In this document: positions 20,487-29,490 of the stretch, piece after piece
How the letters are laid out: the number at the start of each line of letters is the position of its first letter
Position numbering within the stretch: the stretch's first letter is position 1
Assembly (NCBI RefSeq): GCF_000384295.1
Contig: NZ_KB913037.1
Span: 2,151,975-2,215,974, forward strand
DNA from: Amycolatopsis balhimycina FH 1894
Lineage (GTDB): Bacteria; Actinomycetota; Actinomycetes; Mycobacteriales; Pseudonocardiaceae
Direction: 5' to 3'
Length of the DNA: 64,000 nucleotides
The notes under the pieces: generated by a model
What the model saw: the letters and a program-made list of their open reading frames with translations, nothing else
Told to the model about the DNA's origin: nothing
The model's database searches: none
Made by a program: the position numbers and the translations under genes

Positions 20487-22802
20487 ATGAGCGACGAACA
20501 AATCCGAAGAGATTTGGCCACCTTGGTCGTCGAGGCACTGGAATTGGGCACCGGGAAGAATGAGCGGGACGTTATTGACGACCTGTTCTCGGCGTTCGGA
20601 ATGGAGTTCGCCGCCCTGGACCGCGGGGTACCTCGGCAAACGACCGACCGTGCCACGGTTCTCCGGGAAGCTGCCGCCGAGCGGCTGGCCGGCGCCGCGC
20701 CCACCGCGGGTGCTCTGCTCAGCGAGGTCGTGCGATGCGGCGGTCGTTTCGTCGACATGGTCGACGAGATCTACCAGCACCTGGCCCGCTATTCCGCGAC
20801 AACCAGCGGAACGAGCGAAACTTTCCGGCTCCGACGAGCCGACGTGGACGAGGAACAGCTGGAGATCAGCCCGCAGTTCATCGAACGGATCCGAACGCTC
20901 GAGCGACGCCTCACGACTTTCGAGATCGGCCGGATCGACCACGATGCGCTCCGGTCGTTCATCGTGGTCGACAACGGTGCCTTCTACGGAAGCTGGCCGG
21001 TTCGTTCGAGGAACGGAATCCAGCTTCTGGACGGTCTGCTGGCCCTCGCCTGGATCCGGTCCGAGGTCGCTTCTCGCGTGGCCGGAGGCGCCCGCACGGA
21101 ACAAACTTTCCCCTCCGGGGACTGGGAAAGTGCGGTCGACGCCCTGGCAGCCGCCACAGCGGCCGGTGAGCAGCTGGTCTCGGTCGCCCGGTGGCTCGTC
21201 GGAATCCACCTGGCGCACCTCGATTCCCTGCCGACGGACACCTCCGACCTCACCGGTGAGCTGTTCATCACCGAATCGCCGCACGACATTGCCCGACGGG
21301 TCGAAGCAGAGGTCGAGCGCTACCGGATTTCCCGGGTGGTCACCACCGCGGCGGAGTCGATGTCGGTCACGGACATCGAAGGTCGCATGGATGTCGGCCT
21401 CGATAACGACCTGCGGCCGGTCATCGTGGAGGCAGCGGGAAGCTATGGGACGGCTGTCGGTGGCCTAGCGGGCTTCGTCGCGGAATGGCGCCGCGGTCAG
21501 TGGAGACCGCGATCCCGTCCGGAGCTCGAACGTGAATTCCTCGCCGATCCGGGTGCCCTCACGGTCTGGCTGACCACGCTGGCCGACGCGAGCCGCGAAG
21601 CGGCCGACTGGCTGGCTTCCGCGGTCTTCCACCCGACCGGGTCCGCCGACGCCACCGAAGTCCTGGAATCCTTCGAAGAATTCCTCAACCTCCCGCTCTG
21701 GCGACAGCGGGAATTGCTCTACGAGGTATGGGTGCTCTGCACCACCATCGACGTCTGCGAACAAGGCGGCTGGGTGCCGCACCTGGTGGGTGCGCCCGGG
21801 CCGGACGGGGTGTGGGTGCTGTCGCGGGGAGCCGCGGACGAGCCGGCCTGCCGGCTGGAACACGGCAAGGAGCCGAACCTGACCTTGCACGTGTGGCACG
21901 AGCCTCGGTGCCGGACCGCGGACGGCGAGCTGACACCGGACGTCACCGTGTCGACCCCGCCGCCGTACCGCCGGGAATTGGTCGTCGTCGAGGCCAAGGA
22001 CCGCATCAAGATGCCACGCGGCAGCCACTCCGGTGAGACCCGCCCCTCGACCGCCCTTGGCGTCGCCGACCGCTACGCGGTAAACCTCCGGCCGGAGGTG
22101 ACCTGGGTGGTCAACCACTGCGACTACCGCCAGGGCAGTGATCCCGATGCCGAGTACGGCAGCGCGTGGGCGCGAGTCCGGCTTGCCGAGCAGTTCCGGC
22201 CGGGCAACATTCCCGAGGCCTTCTTGAAGACCGTTCAGGAAGTGGTCACCCCGCCGGGCCGCACGAGGCAATCGCCGTTCACCGGCCTCGTCCTGGTGGT
22301 GGACCGGACGGCGAGCATGGACGGCCGACTGCTCCGGGCACGGGAATCACTGCTCGACGGCGTCCTCGACGCCGCCTACGACGAGTTCCGTGTCATCGCC
22401 TACACCGACCACCGCCGTGACGAACCCTTCCTCCTCCGTTCGCTCGGGCCGTTTCCCACCCTCGCCGATGCCCTCAGCGCTGCGGAGGACCTCCCTCTGG
22501 GGAACGGCTGGGACATCGAAGAAGCTCTCGAAGACGCGATGCGACGTTGCCGCGAACTCGTCACCGAGATCGGGCCCCGAACGGTCCTCGTCCTGACGGA
22601 CGCCCCGGCGCACCCGGTCCGGGAGTGCCGCTATCGAATCGACGTGCAGGAGGAGACGCAGGCACTGCTCGACCTCGGCTGCCGCGTGCTCGTCGCCGAC
22701 GACTGGCTGGAACGGACGAATCCGGGGTGGACAAGGGTCCCCGAGTTCACCCTGCTGCCGTTGGCCTCGATCGTGGCACAGACCCGGGCGCGGCCGGCTT
22801 GA
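20487..22802 (+). CDS. Large protein with PD-(D/E)XK-like motif and C-terminal vWA domain
   Basis: 771 residues. Residues 1-390 are mostly helical and not recognised. Around 400-510 there is a possible nuclease core: a helix with RELLYEVWVL, then TPDVTVSTPP (Asp, about 482) and ELVVVEAKDR (E-x-K, about 500), the spacing of a PD-(D/E)XK active site. From about 598 a von Willebrand A-like fold follows: LVLVVDRTASMDGR (a MIDAS-like D-x-T-x-S), VIAYTDHRRDE and RTVLVLTDAPAHP. The start ATG 20,487 is the first good one in a 60-bp divergent promoter shared with the SRPBCC-lipase. I cannot name the family. A metal-dependent nuclease controlled by a vWA module is a working idea only. Confidence 0.6.
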   Translation: MSDEQIRRDLATLVVEALELGTGKNERDVIDDLFSAFGMEFAALDRGVPRQTTDRATVLREAAAERLAGAAPTAGALLSEVVRCGGRFVDMVDEIYQHLARYSATTSGTSETFRLRRADVDEEQLEISPQFIERIRTLERRLTTFEIGRIDHDALRSFIVVDNGAFYGSWPVRSRNGIQLLDGLLALAWIRSEVASRVAGGARTEQTFPSGDWESAVDALAAATAAGEQLVSVARWLVGIHLAHLDSLPTDTSDLTGELFITESPHDIARRVEAEVERYRISRVVTTAAESMSVTDIEGRMDVGLDNDLRPVIVEAAGSYGTAVGGLAGFVAEWRRGQWRPRSRPELEREFLADPGALTVWLTTLADASREAADWLASAVFHPTGSADATEVLESFEEFLNLPLWRQRELLYEVWVLCTTIDVCEQGGWVPHLVGAPGPDGVWVLSRGAADEPACRLEHGKEPNLTLHVWHEPRCRTADGELTPDVTVSTPPPYRRELVVVEAKDRIKMPRGSHSGETRPSTALGVADRYAVNLRPEVTWVVNHCDYRQGSDPDAEYGSAWARVRLAEQFRPGNIPEAFLKTVQEVVTPPGRTRQSPFTGLVLVVDRTASMDGRLLRARESLLDGVLDAAYDEFRVIAYTDHRRDEPFLLRSLGPFPTLADALSAAEDLPLGNGWDIEEALEDAMRRCRELVTEIGPRTVLVLTDAPAHPVRECRYRIDVQEETQALLDLGCRVLVADDWLERTNPGWTRVPEFTLLPLASIVAQTRARPA

Positions 22803-22814
22803 CCGAACCGTGCG

Positions 22815-22835
22815 CCGCGGCCAGGACGGCCGCGG
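22815..22835. terminator. Bidirectional hairpin between convergent genes
   Basis: A perfect 8-bp inverted repeat CCGCGGCC / GGCCGCGG with a 5-nt loop fills the 43-bp gap between the vWA gene and the convergent phosphoketolase gene. There is no clear U-tract, as is common in actinobacteria. Confidence 0.55.
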
Positions 22836-22845
22836 TCGTCACGCC

Positions 22846-25191
22846 TCAGCCCTCCCAGGTCCAGTCGCGCACTTCCGGGAGATCCTCCCCATTGGCGAGG
22901 ATCCACTGGCGATGCCGGCCCTGAGCCTCGGTCATCTTCTGCCGAAGCAGGCCGGCCGTCGCCACCAGCCCCAGGACCCGATCGATCACGTCGATCACCA
23001 GCTGGAAGCGGTCCATGTGGTTGAGCACCAGCATGTCGAACGGCGTGGTCGTCGTCCCGTGCTCGGTGTAGCCGCGCACGTGCATGCCCGCGTGGTTGGT
23101 GCGCCGGTAGGCCAGCCGGTGGATCAGCCACGGGTAGCCGTGGTAGGCGAAGATCACCGGGCGGTCCGGGGTGAACAGCGCGTCGAACTCCCGGTCACCG
23201 AGCCCGTGCGGGTGCTCGGCCTCGGGCTGCAGGCGCATCAGGTCGACGACGTTCACCACCCGTACCGCCAGCTCCGGCAGTTCCTGTCGCAGGATCTTCG
23301 CTGCCGCCAGGACCTCCAGCGTCGGGGCGTCGCCCGCACAGCCGAGGACGACGTCCGGTTCGCGGTCGGTGTGCGTGCTCGCCCACTCCCAGATGCTCGC
23401 CCCGCGGGCGCAGTGCAGCGCCGCCTGCTCGGCGTCCAGCCAGTTCGGCGTGTCGTTCTTCCCCGCGACGACGACGTTGACGTAGTCGCGGCTGCGCAGG
23501 CAGTGTGCCGACACCTCCAGGAGGGTGTTGGTGTCCGGCGGGAAGTACACCCGCACGACCTCGGAGGTCTTATTCGCGACATGGTCGACGAACCCGGGGT
23601 CCTGGTGGGAGAAGCCGTTGTGGTCCTGCCGCCAGACGTGCGAGGTCAGCAGGTAGTTCAGCGACGCCACCGGCCGCCGCCACCGGATCTGCCGGTGCAC
23701 CCGCAGCCACTTGATGTGCTGATTCACCATCGAGTCGACGATGTGCACGAACGCCTCATAGCACGAGAAGAGCCCGTGGCGCCCCGACAGCAGGTAGCCC
23801 TCGAGCCAGCCCTGGCACAGGTGCTCCGAGAGCACCTCCAGCACCCGGCCGTCCCGCGTGAGGTGTTCGTCGACCGGTTCGACGGCGGCCTGCCACTGCT
23901 TGCCGGTGACGTCGTAGACCGCGTCGAGCCGGTTGGACGCCGTCTCGTCCGGGCCGAACAGGCGGAAGTTCGCCCGGTCGGCGTTGAGCGCGAAGACGTC
24001 CCGCAGGAACCGGCCCAGTACCCGGGTCGGCTCGGCCACCGTCACCCCCGGACTCGGGACCGCGACGGTGTGGGCCGAGGTGTCCGGCAGGGTGAGCGGC
24101 CGCAGGAGGATGCCGCCGTTGGCGTTCGGATTGGCGCCCATTCGCCGCTCCCCCGCCGGGACCGTCGCCATGACTTCGGCGACGGGCCGCCCGCGGGAGT
24201 CGAACAGCTCTTCCGGGCGGTACGACCGCAGCCACTCCTCCAGCTGCTTCAGGTGCTCCGGGTTCGTGCGGACTTCGGCCAGCGGCACCTGGTGGGCACG
24301 CCAGGTGCCCTCCACCGGTTTTCCGTCCACAACGGACGGACCGGTCCAGCCCTTGGGGCTGCGCAGCACGATCATCGGCCACACACCGCGCCGTTCGGCG
24401 AGAGTGGCGACCGCCGAGTCCAGCGCCGCGGCCATCGCCTGGTGCATCGACTCCGGATCGGAGCCTTCGACGTAGATCGGGGCGTAGCCGTAGCCACGCA
24501 GCAGTGCGTCCAGCTCGGCAGGTGGGATCCGCGACAGGACGGTCGGGTTGGCGATCTTGTAGCCGTTGAGGTGCAGGATCGGCAGCACGGCCCCGTCGCG
24601 GACGGGGTCGAGGAACTTGTTCGCGTGCCACGACGTCGCCAGCGGACCGGTCTCGGCCTCGCCGTCACCGACCACGCAGGCGACGAGCAGATCCGGATTG
24701 TCGAACGCCGCGCCGAAGGCGTGCGCCAGCGAATAGCCCAGCTCCCCGCCTTCGTGGATCGACCCGGGCACCTGCGGGGCGACGTGGCTCGGCACGCCGC
24801 CGGGGAAGGAGAACTGCTTGAACAACTCCCGCATGCCCTCGGCGTCCCGCGTCACCTCGGGCCACGCCTCGGTGTAGCTGCCCTCCAGCCACGTGTTGGC
24901 GAGCAGCGCCGGACCACCGTGGCCCGGGCCGGTGACCAGCATCGCGTCCAGGTCATGAGTCAGAATCGCCCGGTTCAGGTGCGCGTAGACGAAGTTGAGG
25001 CCGGGTGACGTGCCCCAGTGCCCGAGCAGCCTCGGCTTGACGTGCTCGGGCCGCAGTTCCTCGCGCAGCAGCGGGTTGGCCATCAGGTAGATCTGGCCGG
25101 CCGAGAGGTAGTTCGCGGCCCGCCAGAGGGCGTCCACCTGGGCGAGTTCGGTGCTGCCGAGCACCGCGGGGCGGGCGGCGAGCGCGGTCAC
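22846..25191 (-). CDS. xfp: Xylulose-5-phosphate/fructose-6-phosphate phosphoketolase
   Basis: 781 residues, usual family length. A thiamine-diphosphate enzyme that splits xylulose-5-P or fructose-6-P with phosphate to acetyl-phosphate plus glyceraldehyde-3-P or erythrose-4-P. Seen: [57 protein letters not shown] and the ThDP motif [15 protein letters not shown], then [13 protein letters not shown] contacts and the C-terminal [11 protein letters not shown]. The start GTG 25,191 overlaps the stop of the upstream USP gene (GTGA). It is the last gene of a long stress operon. Acetyl-phosphate formed here is the substrate of the acetate kinase at 3,058-4,143, so ATP can be made without respiration. 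Confidence 0.94.
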   Translation of the reverse strand: MTALAARPAVLGSTELAQVDALWRAANYLSAGQIYLMANPLLREELRPEHVKPRLLGHWGTSPGLNFVYAHLNRAILTHDLDAMLVTGPGHGGPALLANTWLEGSYTEAWPEVTRDAEGMRELFKQFSFPGGVPSHVAPQVPGSIHEGGELGYSLAHAFGAAFDNPDLLVACVVGDGEAETGPLATSWHANKFLDPVRDGAVLPILHLNGYKIANPTVLSRIPPAELDALLRGYGYAPIYVEGSDPESMHQAMAAALDSAVATLAERRGVWPMIVLRSPKGWTGPSVVDGKPVEGTWRAHQVPLAEVRTNPEHLKQLEEWLRSYRPEELFDSRGRPVAEVMATVPAGERRMGANPNANGGILLRPLTLPDTSAHTVAVPSPGVTVAEPTRVLGRFLRDVFALNADRANFRLFGPDETASNRLDAVYDVTGKQWQAAVEPVDEHLTRDGRVLEVLSEHLCQGWLEGYLLSGRHGLFSCYEAFVHIVDSMVNQHIKWLRVHRQIRWRRPVASLNYLLTSHVWRQDHNGFSHQDPGFVDHVANKTSEVVRVYFPPDTNTLLEVSAHCLRSRDYVNVVVAGKNDTPNWLDAEQAALHCARGASIWEWASTHTDREPDVVLGCAGDAPTLEVLAAAKILRQELPELAVRVVNVVDLMRLQPEAEHPHGLGDREFDALFTPDRPVIFAYHGYPWLIHRLAYRRTNHAGMHVRGYTEHGTTTTPFDMLVLNHMDRFQLVIDVIDRVLGLVATAGLLRQKMTEAQGRHRQWILANGEDLPEVRDWTWEG

Positions 25192-26093
25192 TTCGTCGGC
25201 TCCGGGCGGACGACGAGCACGGGGCACCCGGCGTGCTGCACCAACGCCTGGCTGGTCGACCCCAGCAGCATTCCGGTGAACCCACCCCGGCCCCGGCTGC
25301 CGACGACAATCAGCTGGGCGGTCTCGCTCTCCTCGAGTAAGACGTGCCGCGGCCGGTCACGGACCAGATTCCGGCCGATCTCCACGTCGGGGTACTTCTC
25401 CTGCCAGCCCGCCAGCCGCTCGGTCAGCAGCCGCTGCTCACCCTCTTCCAGGGTTTCCGGCTGGGTGAGGATGCGGGCGGTGGCGCGGGTGTCCTCGTAG
25501 GTGATGTCGCTCCAGGCGTGCACCGCGACCAGCGGCACGCCGCGCAGCGAAGCTTCCTCGAACGCGACGGCCAAGGCCTGCTCGCTGTTCGGGCTGCCGT
25601 CGACGCCGACCACGACCGGGCCCGACTCCGGGACATCCGTCGAGTCGTGGCGCCCGCGGACGACGGCGACCGGGCAGTGCGCGTGCGCGGCGACCGAAGC
25701 CGCGGTGCCACCGACGAGCATGTCCGCGAACCCACCGGTGCCGGTCCGGCCGACGACGAGCATCCGGGCGTTCCGCGACTCGTCGATCAGCATCGGCACC
25801 GGCGGGTCGTTGGGCAGGTCGGTGACGATGACCAAGTCCTTGTCGACCGACGCGGCCAGGGCGCGGGCATCGGCGATGGCGCGTTCCCCGTCGGCTTGGA
25901 CCGCCTCGAACAGCGTCGCCGCGCCGATGCCGGTCATCCCGCCGCCGTAGTAGAGGCCGGCGATCTGCAGCCCGTGCACGATCTTCAGCTGGAGGTGACG
26001 CCGGGAAGCGATGTTCGCCGCCCAGGCGACGGCGGCGGTCGAACCCGCCGAGCCGTCCACGCCCACGGTGATCCTCGGTTCGGTGGCGCTCAT
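25188..26093 (-). CDS. Universal stress protein, two tandem USP domains
   Basis: 301 residues in two USP domains. Each carries the ATP-binding pattern G-2x-G-9x-G(S/T): [20 protein letters not shown] in the first and [20 protein letters not shown] in the second, so both look able to bind ATP. Tandem USPs such as Rv2005c, Rv2028c and Rv2623 are DosR targets in M. tuberculosis; Rv2623 regulates growth in an ATP-dependent way. The start overlaps the CBS-BON stop (ATGA) and its stop overlaps the xfp start, so all three genes are probably translated together. Confidence 0.9.
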   Translation of the reverse strand: MSATEPRITVGVDGSAGSTAAVAWAANIASRRHLQLKIVHGLQIAGLYYGGGMTGIGAATLFEAVQADGERAIADARALAASVDKDLVIVTDLPNDPPVPMLIDESRNARMLVVGRTGTGGFADMLVGGTAASVAAHAHCPVAVVRGRHDSTDVPESGPVVVGVDGSPNSEQALAVAFEEASLRGVPLVAVHAWSDITYEDTRATARILTQPETLEEGEQRLLTERLAGWQEKYPDVEIGRNLVRDRPRHVLLEESETAQLIVVGSRGRGGFTGMLLGSTSQALVQHAGCPVLVVRPEPTK

Positions 26094-26701
26094 CGTGTCT
26101 GCTCCTCACCCGCGTAAGCGGTCTCTGCGGCGACGACCCCGGGTACGGCGAGCGCCAGCAACTGGGCGACGTGCCGGTCGGTGTCGTCGTCGAACTGGTC
26201 GGTGATGTGTACGAGCCCGTCGTGGACGTCGACCTGCCAGCGGCCGCTGCCGCCGTAGATCTCCAAGCGGTGCTTGACGTCGCGAGCGATCTCGACGTCC
26301 TCCCGGGCGAGCACGCGCACGATGTCGCCACGCGTCACGATGCCGACCACGGCCGAGCCGTCAACGATCGGCATCGCGCGGATCCGGGCGTCCACCAGCG
26401 CCTGGCACAGGTCGACGACGTCGGTCCCGGTGCTCATCGCGGTGACGGGACTGGTCATCAGGTCCCCCACGGTCTTGCCCGCGGGCGCGGCTTCGTGGTG
26501 CTCGTGGGCGTGCCGCGGATCCACCGGGATCCGGCCGCGGATCAGGTCGGCTTCGGTGACGATGCCGATCAGCCGATCGTCGTCGTCGACCACGGGAAGG
26601 GCGGTGAAGCCGTGTGCGGCCAGCAGTTCGGCCGCTTCCTTCGCGGACGTCCACGGGTGCACGGTGATCACCGGCGCGGTCATCAGGTCGCGTGCTCGCA
26701 T
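26090..26701 (-). CDS. Two CBS domains plus BON domain protein
   Basis: 203 residues. A CBS pair (MTAPVITVHPWTSAKEAAEL through GIVTEADLIRG, then MTSPVTAMSTGTDVVDLCQA through GIVTRGDIVRV) is followed by a short C-terminal BON domain (LEIYGGSGRWQVDVHDGLVH). The family includes the DosR-induced Hrp1 (Rv2626c), which has CBS domains only. CBS pairs usually bind adenine nucleotides; BON domains bind membranes or partners. It follows two DosR-like boxes at 26,783-26,831 and precedes usp and xfp with 4-bp overlaps. Confidence 0.88.
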   Translation of the reverse strand: MRARDLMTAPVITVHPWTSAKEAAELLAAHGFTALPVVDDDDRLIGIVTEADLIRGRIPVDPRHAHEHHEAAPAGKTVGDLMTSPVTAMSTGTDVVDLCQALVDARIRAMPIVDGSAVVGIVTRGDIVRVLAREDVEIARDVKHRLEIYGGSGRWQVDVHDGLVHITDQFDDDTDRHVAQLLALAVPGVVAAETAYAGEEQTR

Positions 26702-26782
26702 CGGGGGTTCCTGCCTTTCGTGTCACCTCCCAACGTAGGAAGGCGGAGCCCGGGTCACCGCTGGCGTCGGTCACCGGTCGTG

Positions 26783-26796
26783 AGGACTTACGTCCC
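26783..26796. promoter_or_regulatory. DosR-like box upstream of CBS-usp-xfp (best match)
   Basis: AGGACTTACGTCCC matches the M. tuberculosis DosR core GGGACTWWAGTCCC at 12 of 14 positions and has the same 4-bp spacer. It lies 82 bp before the CBS-BON start. This is the strongest box in the window. Confidence 0.65.
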
Positions 26797-26805
26797 TTCG
26801 CGGGA

Positions 26806-27904
26806 TCACGTCCACAAAGGACGAAGGCCCCCGCGTAGCGCGTGCCACGCCGCAGGCAATGCTTGGACACAGCGGGCGGCCGCGGCAACCTCGCCATCGT
26901 GAACCGGGCCTTCCCGGACCCCCAGCGCGTGCAAGTGCTCCCGCGCGACGACGGCGTCCTGGAACTCGCCGAGCAGGTCCTGGAACCCGGGCAGAGCGGG
27001 CTTCGCACCGGCGGCCTCCAGCGCGTAGCGGGGCCTTTTTGGCGGCCTTCCGGACGTCGTGGACGGCGTGGTCGCGCTCCGGCCCCGCGGGGAGCGCAGA
27101 CACCCGGGCTACCCGCTCGTCGACGTCCGTGGCCGCGATGTGGAGCAAGCCGGGCAGCACCTTCGCGGCCGGGCGGCGGGCCGCCTTCCGCCACTTGCGC
27201 CGCGGCTCTTCGGCCAGCACCACTTCGAGCACGTCCAGTGCGTTCATCAGCTGCACGTAGCGACGGCTGTCCAGGGCGCACCGGGTCCAGGCGCCGGCTT
27301 GCTCGGCGAGAGCCACGGAGTAGGCGTCCGAACGCTCGTCCGCCCAAGGGCACGAACGCGCCCACTGGACCTCGGTGTCGCGGGCGGGAGCGAGTTCGCC
27401 GCCGAGCCAGCGCAACGAGCGGCTGACCTCCCGCACGAGTTTCCGCCCGCCCAGCACTTCCGAGTACGCCGAGAGGACGCCTCGCAGCCGTCGCGCGGCC
27501 ACCCGCATCCGGTGCACCGCGTCGGGGCGGCCCTGCCGGACGGCGAGATCCGCGGCGGCGAGCGCGGCCAGCTGCGTGCGGAAGTGCCGGAGGACCACAC
27601 CGCGGGCGGCACCGTCCGGCGGACGAGCGGGCGCAACGATCCGATCCCCCACCGCCTCGCGCAGCCGGCTGATCCCGCCTCCGGAGAGGTGCGCCACCGG
27701 CACCAGCTCGTCGTCGCGGGTGTAGGCCCGCAGCAACCGGAAAAGGGCCGGCGGGACACCGAGGTCCGAGCCGGCGAACCGTACGGGGCCGTCCGGCGTG
27801 TCGAGCCGCCAGTCACCGGCGTGCACGCTCAGTGCCAGGCCGCCGCGCAGCAGGCGCAGGAAATCGGTGTCGAAGAACGCGGTGTCGGTGACCGTCGCGG
27901 TCAT
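26806..27904 (-). pseudogene. CHAD-domain protein with a frameshift
   Basis: CHAD domains bind inorganic polyphosphate through many conserved histidines and basic residues. Intact frame from ATG 27,904: VLRHFRTQLAALAAADLAVR, DAVHRMRVAARRLRGVLSAY, ARDTEVQWAR and DHAVHDVRKAAKKA. There the frame breaks near 27,030-27,040 (G4CCT5 on the plus strand). Removing one base restores RYALEAAGAKPALPGFQDLL, then GEFQDAVVAREHLHALG and a stop at 26,806, which is the expected end of a CHAD fold. As written, translation continues in a wrong frame to 26,771. It overlaps the upstream membrane-protein gene by 4 bp. A homopolymer sequencing error and a real mutation cannot be told apart. The PPK2 gene at 33,773 gives a polyphosphate context. 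Confidence 0.78.
26818..26831. promoter_or_regulatory. DosR-like box, second copy upstream of CBS-usp-xfp
   Basis: AGGACGAAGGCCCC lies 35 bp from the best-matching box. It overlaps the end of the CHAD coding region. Paired boxes are typical of DosR-activated promoters. Confidence 0.42.
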
Positions 27905-28308
27905 GATGGCGCCAACCGGCGTCGGGCGAGCAGCGCGAGCCCGAGCAGCACGACCACCAGCCCCGCGGTCATCCACTGCACCGGAGCACGCACGCCGATC
28001 ACGCCGAACTGGATCGCCAGCCAAGCGGTGAGCACCGCGCAGGCGGCCAGCGCGGTGCCCGGCGCGCGGGAATCGCCCCGCCAGGCGAACACCGAGGCCC
28101 CGGCGAATGTCCCGCCGACGACGAGCGCCAGTGCGATCCCGGGCAGTACCCAGCTGGTCAGCCCCAGCGGCGCCAGCCACTCCACCGGCATCGTGAAGCC
28201 CGGCGCGCCGGCGATCAGCGCTATCCCGCCGTACACCGCGCTCGCTGCGAACAGCGTCTCGAACACGGCCAGCAGGCGCATCGTAGCCCGGGTCCGCAGC
28301 GTGGTCAT
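27901..28308 (-). CDS. Small integral membrane protein (four predicted helices)
   Basis: 135 residues with about four hydrophobic segments (LLAVFETLFAASAVYGGIAL, WVLPGIALALVVGGTFAGAS, ALAACAVLTAWLAIQFGVIG, MTAGLVVVLLGLALLARRRL). No catalytic motif is visible. The ATG overlaps the upstream usp stop by 4 bp and its stop overlaps the CHAD start, so it is part of the stress operon. The function is unknown. Confidence 0.72.
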   Translation of the reverse strand: MTTLRTRATMRLLAVFETLFAASAVYGGIALIAGAPGFTMPVEWLAPLGLTSWVLPGIALALVVGGTFAGASVFAWRGDSRAPGTALAACAVLTAWLAIQFGVIGVRAPVQWMTAGLVVVLLGLALLARRRLAPS

Positions 28309-29216
28309 GTCCCGCTCCCGGTCCGCTGCGGCCGCACGACCGCCACCGGGCACGGCGAGTGCGCGATCAGCGCCTGGCTCGTCGAGCCGAGCAGCATCCC
28401 GGTGAACCCGCCGCGGCCGCGGCAGCCGACCACGATCAGCTGCGCGTTCTCGCCGCGCTCCAGCAGCGTGCGCACCGGTCGTCCACGGACGACCTCGAGC
28501 TCGATCGCCACCTCCGGGTACTTGCGCTGCCAGCCAACGACCTGCTCGGCCAGCTTGACGCGCTCGGCTGCCGCGATCTCCGCCGGATCCTCCTGCAGCG
28601 GGTGTGCCCGGAGCATGCCGTCGGCGAGGATGTCGCTCCAGGTGTGCACCGCGATGAGCCTGGTGTCGCGCAGCCGCGCTTCCTCGCACGCGAACGCGAT
28701 CGCGGCCTCGCTGTCGGCCGAACCGTCGGTGCCGACGAGCACTGGCCCGGCGTCCGGCGGCGCGTCGTGCAGGGTCCGGCCTCGGACCACCACGATCGGG
28801 CAGTGCGCGTGCGCCGCCACGGCGACGGCGGTCGAGCCGACGAGCAGGCCTGTGAAGCCACCCAGCCCGCGTGAGCCGAGCACGACCAGTTCGGCGTGCT
28901 GCGACTCCTGGACGAGAGCGGTGACCGGGCTCCACTCCCGGGCCGCCGTGGTGACGTCGAGGCCGACGTACCCGGCCAAGACCGCGTTCCGCGCTTCGGC
29001 CAGCCAGCCTTCGGCTCGCTCGGCCAGCCCGGCCCGGACCTGCTCGTGCGTCCCGAACGCGACGGGCGCCTTCACCTGCGGCAGCGCGTAGACCTGCACC
29101 AGCCGCAGCGGACGCCCGCGGCGGACCGCTTCCGCACCGGCCCACACGGCAGCCTGCACCGCGGAGCTCGAGCCGTCGATCCCGGCGACGATCGCGCCGT
29201 CAACGAATCCGGACAT
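28305..29216 (-). CDS. Universal stress protein, two tandem USP domains
   Basis: 303 residues with two USP domains. The ATP loops are VLGSRGLGGFTGLLVGSTAV and [20 protein letters not shown], both with the G-2x-G-9x-GST pattern. It is close in layout to the USP at 25,188-26,093, so the two are paralogues. It overlaps the DUF1918 gene by 17 bp and the membrane-protein gene by 4 bp. It is a probable DosR-regulon member by analogy with Rv1996 and Rv2005c. Confidence 0.9.
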   Translation of the reverse strand: MSGFVDGAIVAGIDGSSSAVQAAVWAGAEAVRRGRPLRLVQVYALPQVKAPVAFGTHEQVRAGLAERAEGWLAEARNAVLAGYVGLDVTTAAREWSPVTALVQESQHAELVVLGSRGLGGFTGLLVGSTAVAVAAHAHCPIVVVRGRTLHDAPPDAGPVLVGTDGSADSEAAIAFACEEARLRDTRLIAVHTWSDILADGMLRAHPLQEDPAEIAAAERVKLAEQVVGWQRKYPEVAIELEVVRGRPVRTLLERGENAQLIVVGCRGRGGFTGMLLGSTSQALIAHSPCPVAVVRPQRTGSGT

Positions 29217-29478
29217 CGCTGTCCTCCTCGTGGATGAGCTGCTGAACCCGGTCGAGGCGGGTGCGGGCCCGCTCTTCGGCAGCCTGCTCCTCGGCGGCGG
29301 TCAACACGACCGCGTCGGGCCCGGGGAAGACCGTCGACACGTGGTCGTCGGCGGTCCAGCGGACGACGTACGGGGGCGTGCCGTCGGCCGAGTGGACCTC
29401 GAGGATCCGGCCCCGCCGGTCGGACGCGTCGACCCGCGGCCCTTTGATGACGAGCCAGTCGCCCGGCTGTGCGTGCAT
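29200..29478 (-). CDS. DUF1918 protein (Rv0569-like)
   Basis: 92 residues. QPGDWLVIKGPRVDASDRRG, then GTPPYVVRWTADDHVSTVFP and GPDAVVLT are diagnostic of DUF1918, an SH3-like small fold. Rv0569 of M. tuberculosis is a DosR-induced member. The start at 29,478 has GGAAGG at 7 bp. It is placed 12 bp after the DUF4389 gene and overlaps usp. The biochemical role is unknown. Confidence 0.82.
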   Translation of the reverse strand: MHAQPGDWLVIKGPRVDASDRRGRILEVHSADGTPPYVVRWTADDHVSTVFPGPDAVVLTAAEEQAAEERARTRLDRVQQLIHEEDSDVRIR

Positions 29479-29490
29479 GGTGTTCCTTCC

